A DNA stretch of 6,577 nucleotides from an uncultured Clostridia bacterium (GCA_947625455.1 CANQOJ010000128.1:1-6577), one strand, 5' to 3'. Counted from the stretch's first letter, positions 1-5,963 are shown. Made by a program: numbers and translations. The notes: generated by a model from the sequence alone, not told the origin.

Positions 1-58
1 GTATTCCTAATGCCCCGCCTACGGCAAGGGTTATAATTACGTCATTTGAAAAGGACAT
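1..58 (-). CDS. 5' fragment of an unrecognised, probably membrane-associated protein
   Basis: Only the first 19 codons are inside the window; the gene continues past the left edge. Read on the minus strand it starts with ATG at 58-56 and gives MSFSNDVIITLAVGGALGI, with no stop. A strong ribosome binding site (GGAGG, from CCTCC at 67-71) lies 8 bases upstream of this ATG, which fixes the start. The stop of the SPFH gene (77-79) is only 18 bases away on the same strand, so the two are almost certainly one transcript, read after the SPFH gene. The segment from residue 7 on is hydrophobic and glycine/alanine rich, as in the start of a membrane segment, but it is too short to assign to a family. 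That it is a gene start is well supported; its function is unknown. Confidence 0.7.
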   Translation of the reverse strand, partial: MSFSNDVIITLAVGGALGI

Positions 59-76
59 TTTCAGAACCTCCGTTTA

Positions 77-1057
77 TCAGTAAATAGAACCGCTGTTTAC
101 AATAGGCTGAGCGTCTTTGTTGCCGCAGAGAACGACAAGCAAGTTGCTCACCATTTGCGCTTTGCGCTCTTCGTCAAGTTCGCAGACGTTGCTTTCCGAA
201 AGCTTTTGCAGAGCCATTTCCACCATTCCGACAGCGCCGTCTACTATCTTCTGACGTGCTTCGATAATTGCCGTTGCCTGCTGGCGCTGGAGCATTGCCG
301 CGGCAATTTCCTGCGCATATGCGAGGTGCGTTATTCTTGCTTCAATAATCTCCAAACCGGCTACTTCAACGCGCTCCTGGAGCAATTCTTTCAGCTTTTC
401 GGAAACCTCTGTTGACGAACCGCGCAGAGTTTTCTCGTCAGTGTCCGTGCTGTCATAAGGATACAATCTTGCAACGTCGCGAAGCGTTGAGTCAGCCTGT
501 ATTGACAAAAATGTAATGAAGTTATCGACATTGAAAACAGCCTTTGCGGTATTGACAACGCGCCATGTCACCACTATCCCCACTTCGATGGGATTTCCGA
601 GCAGGTCGTTTATCTTCTGCTTTTTGTTGTCGTGAGTCATGGTTTTAAGCGAGATTTTTCTGTTGGTATATTGATTAAAAGCAACCCCGTTTACCATCAG
701 TGGCGCGTCTCCCGTAGCTTTAGGAGAAACGGGAACAGCGAAGATGTTCACGAAATAGAAGCCCTCTTTTTTGATTGTGCCTATGTACTTTCCGAAAAGC
801 GTATACACAATCGCTTCGTTCGGGCGGATTATTTTAAGCCCTAAAAACAATGTCCAGCCTATCGCGAACCAGATAATGCACACTGCCATAACAACTCCGC
901 CCAAAGCGCTCTCGCCATTCGTGCTGTCAAGCGTCATTCCTGCGAATATCACCCCGCCTATCGCGCATAAAAACAGCAGTATCGTAAGTATCAAAACCGC
1001 CCAGCCGCTTTTTGCCTTAAGTTCTTTTTCCTCGTAAATCATAGTCTTGTTGTCCAT
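77..1057 (-). CDS. SPFH/Band 7 (stomatin/flotillin-like) membrane protein
   Basis: This 326-residue protein belongs to the SPFH (stomatin, prohibitin, flotillin, HflK/C) superfamily, whose members oligomerise at the membrane and organise microdomains or modulate partner proteins; no enzymatic reaction is known. Two hydrophobic helices (about residues 18-40 and 52-74) form a hairpin anchor. The Band 7 domain follows from about 76 to 260, starting with the typical IRPNEA segment (77-82) and the FGKY..TIKKEGFYFV stretch (88-103). The segment LEIIEARITHLAYAQEIA (235-252), then a glutamine/alanine-rich helix (253-285), is typical of the family's coiled-coil end. The ATG at 1057-1055 has an AAGAGGG ribosome binding site (complement of 1065-1071) seven bases upstream. 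The gene is the first of an operon with the fragment at 1-58 and has its own strong promoter with a repeat operator. The family call is secure; the cellular role is not known. Confidence 0.92.
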   Translation of the reverse strand: MDNKTMIYEEKELKAKSGWAVLILTILLFLCAIGGVIFAGMTLDSTNGESALGGVVMAVCIIWFAIGWTLFLGLKIIRPNEAIVYTLFGKYIGTIKKEGFYFVNIFAVPVSPKATGDAPLMVNGVAFNQYTNRKISLKTMTHDNKKQKINDLLGNPIEVGIVVTWRVVNTAKAVFNVDNFITFLSIQADSTLRDVARLYPYDSTDTDEKTLRGSSTEVSEKLKELLQERVEVAGLEIIEARITHLAYAQEIAAAMLQRQQATAIIEARQKIVDGAVGMVEMALQKLSESNVCELDEERKAQMVSNLLVVLCGNKDAQPIVNSGSIY

Positions 1058-1070
1058 AAAATTACCCTCT

Positions 1071-1114
1071 TCCTATCATTATGATATCATTTTGATATCT
1101 TGAAGATATTATAC
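1071..1114. promoter_or_regulatory. Four 11-bp direct repeats overlapping the SPFH promoter (candidate operator)
   Basis: Four consecutive 11-base units start at 1071, 1082, 1093 and 1104, with a plus-strand consensus close to TGATATCATTT. The core GATAT recurs at 1083, 1094 and 1105, exactly 11 bases apart; the 1071 unit keeps only the TATCATT part. The second unit also contains the perfect palindrome ATGATATCAT (1081-1090). The array covers the -10 box, the predicted start point and the beginning of the ribosome binding site, so a protein filling it would block transcription. Units on one face of the helix suit cooperative binding by a small regulator such as a ribbon-helix-helix protein; that identity is inference. 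Confidence 0.6.
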
Positions 1115-1136
1115 AACAAAAATTTCATTTTGTCAA
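1101..1136 (-). promoter_or_regulatory. Sigma-A promoter of the SPFH operon
   Basis: On the minus strand the -35 box is TTGACA (1136-1131) and the -10 box is TATAAT (1113-1108). Both are full consensus and are separated by exactly 17 bases, so transcription should start near 1101 and leave a leader of about 43 bases before the SPFH start codon. Such a strong unregulated promoter would be unusual for a membrane protein gene, which makes the repeats overlapping the -10 and start site a likely control point. Confidence 0.88.
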
Positions 1137-1146
1137 GGGGTTTTTT

Positions 1147-1187
1147 GGCAAGGGGGAAACTTTTTGAAAAAAGTTTTCCCCGTTGCC
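1147..1187. repeat. Dispersed hairpin repeat, isolated third copy
   Basis: A 41-base near-perfect hairpin: GGCAAGGGGGAAACTTTTT pairs with the complementary right arm around a GA tip, with one G.T pair and one bulged G at 1182. It is the same core as the two tandem copies at 3555-3727 but lacks their 3' tail. It abuts the foldback element that begins at 1188. No T-run follows on either strand, so it does not look like a simple intrinsic terminator. Confidence 0.8.
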
Positions 1188-1368
1188 AGTTGACAGTGTA
1201 CAGTGTACAGTATTCAGTAATCGGTACCGCTTCGCGGAAATTTAGATTGTTTTTAAACCAAAGAGCATAAACCTACCGTGGGTTTACGCTCTACTAAATT
1301 CAAAACAATCAAAATCGTTCACGAAGTGAACACCTTTACTGATTACTGTACATTGTCCACTGTCAACT
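1188..1368. repeat. 181-bp foldback element 1, heptad-built arms with side hairpins
   Basis: The outer arms 1188-1220 and 1336-1368 are inverted copies over 33 bases with 3 mismatches. Each arm is then interrupted at the matching point by a private hairpin: CCGC-TTC-GCGG at 1227-1237 on the left and GTTCAC-GAA-GTGAAC at 1317-1331 on the right. An inner stem of 9 bp follows (1245-1253 with 1302-1310), and an apex hairpin (AGAGC and TAAACC at 1262-1273 with 1281-1292). Folded, this is a four-way junction. There is no open reading frame, so if it moves it would depend on a transposase elsewhere, as MITEs do. It may instead encode a structured RNA. Confidence 0.75.
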
Positions 1369-1395
1369 GACAACAGAGCGTAAAATGCTTTAAAA

Positions 1396-1457
1396 GGGTA
1401 GAATTTAAGTCAAAACCATTTTTCCTTGTTAAGCCTTGTTTTGACCAAACTCTAGCC
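1396..1457. repeat. Imperfect inverted repeat upstream of the chemoreceptor promoter
   Basis: GTCAAAAC (1409-1416) and GTTTTGAC (1438-1445) are perfect inverted copies around a 21-base centre. The pairing continues outward to 1396 and 1457 with 9 of 12 matches and one bulge. It ends 43 bases upstream of the -35 box at 1501. It may be a regulator binding site for the chemoreceptor gene or another remnant of the palindromic repeats; nothing in the sequence decides between these. Confidence 0.5.
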
Positions 1458-1500
1458 TCTTAAGTATCTAGCTTCCAGAAGATGAAATTTTTAAAAATTA

Positions 1501-1529
1501 TTGACAAAATGGGAAAAAAGTGATAGAAT
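1501..1529 (+). promoter_or_regulatory. Sigma-A promoter of the chemoreceptor gene
   Basis: TTGACA (1501-1506) and TAGAAT (1524-1529) are separated by 17 bases. Transcription should start near 1536, giving a leader of about 29 bases that carries the ribosome binding site. The boxes are of vegetative type; I see no flagellar (sigma-D type) promoter here. Confidence 0.8.
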
Positions 1530-1564
1530 ATACACGTAAAATAAATTAAAAGGAGACTTTTTTT

Positions 1565-3529
1565 ATGAAGAAGCAACTGGGACTTGATAAAAAAATTACA
1601 GTATTTGTCAGCGTCCTTACGGCTCTTATGCTTATTATCTCATCGGCAGTAAGCTATGTTATAACTTATAATATGGTATCAAGCGAGAGTGAGGCAAAAA
1701 TAATTAACGAACTTAAACATCAGGCGTCTGTGCTTGACGACTGGATTGAGCGGCAGGAGGCTATTATATCGGATATCGCCGCTGTTACCGCAGCCCTTAA
1801 GCCCGATACCGCAGACCTTGTGTCTATACTCCAGGCATCTTGCGATAACTCAAACGGGATTATGTTCACGGCTTACGTTTCATACCCGCGCAATGAAACG
1901 CATTTTAACGTACCGACCGAACTTCCCGCAGACTTTGACGCAACGCAAAGGGGCTGGTATATTGACGCTGTTGCGGCGGGCGGTCAGCCTATATGCACTT
2001 CGCCTTACATTGACGCGGCAAGCGGAAACATGGTAATAACTATCGCAAACGCAGGTTATTCGGCAGACGGTCAGCTTTACTGCGTTGCAGGCGGCGACGT
2101 TTACATTGACACGCTTATCGGTATCTGCGAGCAGATCGACATTTCCGACAATGCATATCCGTTCCTTGTTGACGGCGACGGCAACTTCCTCGTTCATAAT
2201 GACGAAGATTATCTCCCAAAGCAGGAGGGCGATGACTATACATATACAAATGTAGCAGATGTTCCTGCATATCAGGACAAAATGGATATTAACACCATTA
2301 CGATAAAGAGAGATTATGACGGCAAAGCAAGGGCGCTCGGCGCTGTTGAGCTTAAAAACGGTTGGATACTCGGCTATGCTATCGACTACACGACCTATGT
2401 TCAAGGTCTTACTTCTCTTGTAATATTCCAGCTTATTATCACTGTAGCGGCGGTTGTTGTCATAGCATTTGTGAGCATTGTAGTTGTAAAGGCTTGCTTA
2501 AAGCCTGTTGACCAGCTGTCGGTTGCGGCTGAGAATATGGCTAAAGGCAATCTTGACTACACCCTCACATATCAGGGCAACGATTCTGTCGGCAGACTTA
2601 GCGAAAACCTGCAAGGCACAAATATTGCGTTAAAGAGTTATGTTGACGATATTTCAAAGAACCTCTCGCGAATGAAAGACGGCGATTTCCATGTTTCATT
2701 CGGCGCGGAATATATAGGCGACTTTGCGCCGATTAAAGACTCTATCGAGCAGATTTCACACTCAATCGGCTCTGTAATTGACGGCATAAGAGAAGCTTCA
2801 AATGAGGTAAACACGGGTGCTGAAAGGGTGTCGGAAACTGCGGCGGAGCTGTCGTCGGGAGCAAATGAACAGACCGATACAGTAAACGAGATGAGCCGCA
2901 TAGCCGACAAGTTTATGTCGCTGACAAAAGAAAACGGCGACAGTGCTGAAAAGGCGCTGTTCTACTCAAACCAGACGGGCGAAGCGATAACCGCAAGCAA
3001 CGAGAGCATGAAAGAACTCTTGCAGTCTATGGAACAGATTACCGAAATGTCCACGCAGATTGAGAAAATCATCAAGACAATCGACGATATTGCATTCCAG
3101 ACCAACATTCTTGCGCTCAACGCTTCTATTGAAGCGGCGAGAGCGGGTACAGCGGGCAAGGGATTTGCGGTTGTTGCGGACGAGGTAAGAAATCTTGCGT
3201 CAAAGTCGGCAGAAGCCGTAAGCGGAACAACAGAACTTATTTACAGCACGGCTGAAGCAATTGAAAAAGGCTCGAAGATTGCGAATGAAACCGCGGCGTC
3301 TCTTGAAGCTGTCACCGAAAAGTCAAAAGAGGTTGACCAGCTTGTCGCAAGAATTTCCGAGGCTTGCGCTGAACAAAGCAAGAACGTTGCTTACATAAAC
3401 GAGAAAATCGAAGTCATCTCAACCGTAGCGCACAGAAACTCCGAAACAGCACAGGAAAGCGCTTCTTCAAGCGAAGAACTCAACGCCCAGGCACGCACTC
3501 TCGACGCTTTGCTTGAAAAATTCAAGTAA
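1565..3529 (+). CDS. Methyl-accepting chemotaxis protein with dCache sensor
   Basis: This 654-residue membrane chemoreceptor senses a ligand outside the cell and controls the CheA kinase through CheW. A first membrane helix (about 11-33) is followed by a double Cache sensor (about 38-278), a second helix (285-308), a HAMP domain with its conserved proline (P314), a second HAMP-like segment (about 361-410, KDGDF and EYIGDFAPIK) and the cytoplasmic signalling coiled coil (about 415-654). The signalling tip is DDIAFQTNILALNASIEAAR from residue 507, continuing to GFAVVADEVRNLA, the CheA/CheW contact region. In the sensor R129, W131, Y132, Y148 and D178 fit the amino-acid-binding dCache signature, with F124 where a tyrosine is usual. 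There is no C-terminal CheR-docking pentapeptide. AGGAG (1551-1555) sits 9 bases before the ATG. The gene is monocistronic, flanked by repeats. The receptor call is certain; the amino acid ligand is inference. Confidence 0.97.
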   Translation: MKKQLGLDKKITVFVSVLTALMLIISSAVSYVITYNMVSSESEAKIINELKHQASVLDDWIERQEAIISDIAAVTAALKPDTADLVSILQASCDNSNGIMFTAYVSYPRNETHFNVPTELPADFDATQRGWYIDAVAAGGQPICTSPYIDAASGNMVITIANAGYSADGQLYCVAGGDVYIDTLIGICEQIDISDNAYPFLVDGDGNFLVHNDEDYLPKQEGDDYTYTNVADVPAYQDKMDINTITIKRDYDGKARALGAVELKNGWILGYAIDYTTYVQGLTSLVIFQLIITVAAVVVIAFVSIVVVKACLKPVDQLSVAAENMAKGNLDYTLTYQGNDSVGRLSENLQGTNIALKSYVDDISKNLSRMKDGDFHVSFGAEYIGDFAPIKDSIEQISHSIGSVIDGIREASNEVNTGAERVSETAAELSSGANEQTDTVNEMSRIADKFMSLTKENGDSAEKALFYSNQTGEAITASNESMKELLQSMEQITEMSTQIEKIIKTIDDIAFQTNILALNASIEAARAGTAGKGFAVVADEVRNLASKSAEAVSGTTELIYSTAEAIEKGSKIANETAASLEAVTEKSKEVDQLVARISEACAEQSKNVAYINEKIEVISTVAHRNSETAQESASSSEELNAQARTLDALLEKFK

Positions 3530-3554
3530 TTTGATACCATAAGGAACTAAGTAC

Positions 3555-3727
3555 GCAAGGGGAAAACTTTTTGAAAAAAGTTTTCCCCTTGAACCCTTTT
3601 CAAAAACTTTTATTACGGCTGGTGGCGGTGAGGTAGATTTAGCAAGGGGGAAACCTTTTGAAAAAGGTTTCCCCCTTGAACCCCTTTCTAAAACTTTCAT
3701 TACGGCTGGTGACTGTGGGGTTCTTTA
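3555..3727. repeat. Two tandem 87-bp copies of the hairpin repeat
   Basis: Copy A starts at 3555 and copy B at 3642. Each begins with GCAAGG, folds into a 17-bp stem (3556-3591 and 3643-3678) with a GA tip, and continues with a shared tail beginning TTGAACCC and containing TTACGGCTGGTG. The stems differ at two positions of the left arm, and both differences are matched by complementary changes in the right arm. In the tail most differences are plain substitutions. A third copy of the stem alone lies at 1147-1187. Short arginine- and lysine-rich peptides read from the reverse strand are artefacts of the repeat. Confidence 0.9.
3556..3591 (+). terminator. Possible transcription terminator for the chemoreceptor gene
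   Basis: The stem of copy A is the first strong hairpin after the chemoreceptor stop codon, 26 bases downstream. It could stop transcription, but it is followed by GAACCCTTTTC rather than an immediate uridine run, so the intrinsic-terminator pattern is incomplete. The same stem occurs at 1147-1187, away from any gene end. Confidence 0.35.
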
Positions 3728-3765
3728 GCGCATAAAAGGAAAACAACGTTCGGTAACGAAGCACC

Positions 3766-3942
3766 GCTCCGCGGCGGCGAAACCACTGCTTACGCAGTGA
3801 GTCTGCTTCTTCCAAAGGCTAAAAGCTTTTAACGGAAAGAAATTATGTTTATATTGCGAAGTTTTTATCCGTCAGGACTTGCGCTGTCAGCCTTTGGAAG
3901 AAGCAGACTTAAGGCTTTAGCCTTGTTTCGCCGCCGCGGAGC
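3766..3942. repeat. 177-bp foldback element 2 with exchanged side hairpins
   Basis: An 18-bp perfect outer stem (3766-3783 with 3925-3942, GC rich) and a 21-bp perfect inner stem (3800-3820 with 3889-3909) are separated in each arm by a different self-complementary module. The left module is CACTGC-TTAC-GCAGTG (3784-3799) and the right is AAGGCT-TT-AGCCTT (3911-3924, after one extra T). A 68-base apex (3821-3888) closes the structure. Folded on one strand, it forms a four-way junction of the same plan and nearly the same size as the element at 1188-1368. No protein is encoded. It may be a non-autonomous mobile palindrome or a structured RNA. Confidence 0.8.
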
Positions 3943-3960
3943 TTGCTTTGATGGCAGAAA

Positions 3961-4057
3961 GCGCATAATGCTTCCGGAAGCCGGACGCATTATGCGCAGA
4001 TACCTTTACTGAATACAGCGTTTTCCGCAAAGCGGATAATGCGCCCATTGTCCAATG
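3961..4057. repeat. Cluster of three short hairpins with a remnant of foldback element 1
   Basis: The first hairpin (3961-3997) has an 11-bp perfect stem, GCGCATAATGC with GCATTATGCGC, and an inner 5-bp stem TCCGG-AAG-CCGGA. The second is TCCGC-AAA-GCGGA (4024-4036) and the third CATTG-TC-CAATG (4046-4057). Between them ACCTTTACTGA (4002-4012) and CATTGTCC (4046-4053) match, in the same order, ACCTTTACTGA (1332-1342) and CATTGTCC (1351-1358) of foldback element 1, where they lie only 8 bases apart. The stretch therefore looks like an element 1 right arm with a hairpin inserted. Confidence 0.6.
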
Positions 4058-4187
4058 TATGCTGCACCGCAACGCCCCCGCAATTGCCAAATCCGAGAAT
4101 TTTTCCGTTTTCAATGCAACTTTTGTTTACGTTAAACGGTATTATCTATGTAAAAAAAGATGTTGCGGAATTATCTGACATCTATTA

Positions 4188-4221
4188 AAGAAAATGTAAG
4201 AAAAAATTAAGAAAATCTTAA
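4188..4221. promoter_or_regulatory. Phased A-tracts and a TTAAGA/TCTTAA palindrome
   Basis: AAGAAAA recurs at 4188, 4198 and 4209, spaced 10 and 11 bases, so short A-tracts fall on one face of the helix. The last overlaps the inverted repeat TTAAGA-AAA-TCTTAA (4207-4221), and TCTT recurs 11 bases later at 4227. This predicts curved DNA, or a site for an OmpR-type response regulator that binds 11-bp direct repeats, upstream of the 4425 gene's promoters. Neither has further support in the sequence. Confidence 0.4.
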
Positions 4222-4251
4222 TAATATCTTTAGAAATTTGAAAGCAATATG

Positions 4252-4260
4252 TGTTATAAT
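4252..4260 (+). promoter_or_regulatory. Possible upstream extended -10 promoter
   Basis: TGTTATAAT (4252-4260) is a full extended -10 box. No good -35 box lies 16-18 bases before it, and the only TTGAAA (4238-4243) is too close. Activity would depend on the extended -10 and on the A-tracts upstream. A second, better promoter lies about 106 bases downstream. Confidence 0.35.
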
Positions 4261-4337
4261 TATAAGGAACTTAAATGCTGACAAAAATTTCAAGTTTCGA
4301 CTGTTTTGCCTTTTTTTCTGCATAATATAAAAAGCTA

Positions 4338-4366
4338 TTGAAAAATCCGACTAAATGTGATATAAT
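4338..4366 (+). promoter_or_regulatory. Sigma-A promoter of the beta-repeat protein/glycosidase operon
   Basis: TTGAAA (4338-4343) and TATAAT (4361-4366) are spaced 17 bases, and TGA just before the -10 box (4358-4360) makes it an extended -10. Transcription should begin near 4373, leaving a leader of about 52 bases that ends in the AGGAGG ribosome binding site at 4414-4419. Confidence 0.8.
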
Positions 4367-4424
4367 GTAAGCTGTAGTTTTATGACTAAATTAAAGTATA
4401 AGTTTCAGCATTTAGGAGGAATTT

Positions 4425-5963
4425 ATGAAAAGATTAAGCAAATTTGCAACAGCGCTTATTTGTTTTGCGGCTGTGCTTGTCATTTTCTGCGGGACGTTTC
4501 TTATTTACGTCAATATCGTTGCAAGTGATTATGACAAAGTTCAGCCGGAGAAAATTGTAGAACAGATTGTGGATAAACTGAAAAGCGGTTCAATAATGTC
4601 GGAAATTGACTTCGACAAGCTTTGCAGTAACCGTTATGAAAACAACGATCCGTCGGAATACAGAGAAAGCTACTACTCTAAAGTTGTCGGCAAAGACCTT
4701 ACTTACAGAGTTTTAGCGTCAGAAAGCGGTGAACTTTCAAAGACATATGTTGTAAAATGCGGTGAGGAAAATGTTGGAAAGATAAAGCTTAAAGGTAAAA
4801 ATCCTAGGACAAGGCTTTTGTTTTTCACATCTGCGGACTGGAGTCTGGAGGAGTTTATTCCCGCTTTAGCAGATACTGTGTATAATCTGAAAGTTTACTG
4901 TCCGGAGGGAGTAAAAGCGAAGATAAACGGCGTTGAACTTTCGGAAGAAGAACGCGAAGAACAGACGGGAACGCCGTCTTACGCTGTTTCGGGATTGCTG
5001 AAAGCGCCTGAGATAACGTATTTCAACAGCGAGGGCGAGGAAATTCCGTATACTGCCGAAAACAACATTGTAAAGCCCGTTTTGTATAACTACACCATTA
5101 CCCTGCCGAAAGGCGTAAGCGTTCTTGTAAACGGAAAGGCAATTACGGGAACCGCAAGCGCAGGCAAAGAAGTTTTTAATGTACGGGAGATGGAAGAACC
5201 GAAAGTTGTTGTTAAAGACGGCATGGGCAAGGAGTTCAGCTACGTTGACGGCGAGAAAGTGCCGTTGTTCGGCTACAGCGTTTCTATTCCGGAAAACTGC
5301 ACGCTTGCTGTTGAGGGAATGACTTTTTCAGAACCCGAAACCGTGGACAACCCCGACGCTGAACTGCTGTTGAAATATGCGGGCGTTACTTTGCCGAAAC
5401 TGAAGAACTACGAGTTTGCGCTGTTCAGCGACAGCGTTAACGCAACTGTTTCCGACGGCGGGAAAACAAAAACGTTCAATGTTCCGCACGGCAGTTCGCA
5501 TATCTCGCCCGATACCCTCGAAACCGTTCCCGAAAACATTTCAAAAGAGATAAACGTTCTGAACGTTATGGAACTCTGGAGCAAATTTATGACGGACGAC
5601 ATAGGCGGGGGCGACAACGGACTTAGCGTTATATCAAAATATCTTATACCTAACTCGGACTACGCAAAATATGCAAGACAATGGGCATACGGAATAGACA
5701 TAACATTTGTAAGCGACCATGTAATAAAGAGTTTTGACAATGAAAAGGTTTCAAACTTTACAAGCTACGGCGACAACTGCTTCTCGTGCAGTGTTTATTT
5801 CGAGAAGAAAATGGGATTGTACAGAGGTACAACATATCTCTACAAGGACAAGACTGATGTTTTCAACAGCGTTGTTTATTTCGTAAAGATAGACGACGGA
5901 AGCTGGAGAATTGCAGTAATGCATGAAAATCTCGGAGATGATGATGAAAGTGATGAGGAATGA
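4425..5963 (+). CDS. Membrane-anchored extracytoplasmic beta-repeat protein, function unknown
   Basis: I do not recognise a named family for this 512-residue protein. One N-terminal helix (about 8-32), preceded by K2, R3 and K6, should anchor it with the rest outside the cell. Residues 40-140 may form an NTF2-like domain. Four related units follow, each opening with a 21-residue strand pair at 152, 220, 281 and 326; the first three share a pattern like Y.....P.gv...vnG (for example LPKGVSVLVNG). Units 1 and 2 also share a second motif (194-214 and 258-278, PEITYFNSEGEE and PKVVVKDGMGKE). Residues 372-503 look like another NTF2-like domain, and the tail is acidic (DDDESDEE). Cysteines 67, 112, 159, 292, 452 and 455 are outside the membrane. 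AGGAGG lies 5 bases before the ATG. The last 20 bases overlap the glycosidase gene, suggesting joint action at the cell surface. TcaA-like surface proteins have a broadly similar layout, but that comparison is tentative. Confidence 0.85.
   Translation: MKRLSKFATALICFAAVLVIFCGTFLIYVNIVASDYDKVQPEKIVEQIVDKLKSGSIMSEIDFDKLCSNRYENNDPSEYRESYYSKVVGKDLTYRVLASESGELSKTYVVKCGEENVGKIKLKGKNPRTRLLFFTSADWSLEEFIPALADTVYNLKVYCPEGVKAKINGVELSEEEREEQTGTPSYAVSGLLKAPEITYFNSEGEEIPYTAENNIVKPVLYNYTITLPKGVSVLVNGKAITGTASAGKEVFNVREMEEPKVVVKDGMGKEFSYVDGEKVPLFGYSVSIPENCTLAVEGMTFSEPETVDNPDAELLLKYAGVTLPKLKNYEFALFSDSVNATVSDGGKTKTFNVPHGSSHISPDTLETVPENISKEINVLNVMELWSKFMTDDIGGGDNGLSVISKYLIPNSDYAKYARQWAYGIDITFVSDHVIKSFDNEKVSNFTSYGDNCFSCSVYFEKKMGLYRGTTYLYKDKTDVFNSVVYFVKIDDGSWRIAVMHENLGDDDESDEE

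Larger units (their letters stand above)
3530..4424. other. 895-bp palindrome-rich intergenic region
   Basis: No convincing gene lies between the chemoreceptor and the next coding region. The stretch contains, in order, two tandem hairpin repeats, a foldback element, a cluster of short hairpins, a plain segment with nothing recognised (4058-4187), phased A-tracts and one or two promoters. Reading frames through it have no ribosome binding sites and follow the repeats. Confidence 0.8.

Noticed and set aside
1381..1564. Riboswitch (c-di-GMP type) ahead of the chemoreceptor
   Set aside because: The promoter at 1501-1529 leaves a leader of only about 29 bases, too short for an aptamer, and no conserved riboswitch core is visible.
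3571..3613. Alternative hairpin between the repeat stem's right arm and the AAAACTTTT in the tail, a possible switch
   Set aside because: It pairs well in copy A, but copy B has a mismatch at the equivalent place, so the alternative fold is not conserved while the main stem is.
3467..3700. 77-residue minus-strand reading frame across the tandem hairpin repeats
   Set aside because: Its peptide simply repeats itself with the 87-bp repeat, it overlaps the end of the chemoreceptor gene, and it has no convincing ribosome binding site.
3730..4080. CRISPR array or tRNA cluster suggested by many short palindromes
   Set aside because: The repeats are not of uniform length or spacing, there are no spacers between identical direct repeats, and no tRNA cloverleaf with its conserved T-arm is present.
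3917..4114. 65-residue minus-strand reading frame through the hairpin cluster
   Set aside because: It uses a TTG start with no ribosome binding site and runs through foldback arm and hairpin sequence. It is most likely a chance frame.
4300..4320. T-run (GCCTTTTTTTCTG) as an intrinsic terminator
   Set aside because: Only a weak CAAAA/TTTTG pairing with a long loop precedes it; there is no GC-rich stem.
4275..4325. 16-codon reading frame (MLTKISSFDCFAFFSA) with AGGAA just upstream, possible leader peptide
   Set aside because: If the promoter at 4252-4260 is used, the transcript would start inside the AGGAA, leaving little of a binding site. No attenuator-like hairpin follows and the codons are not rich in one amino acid.
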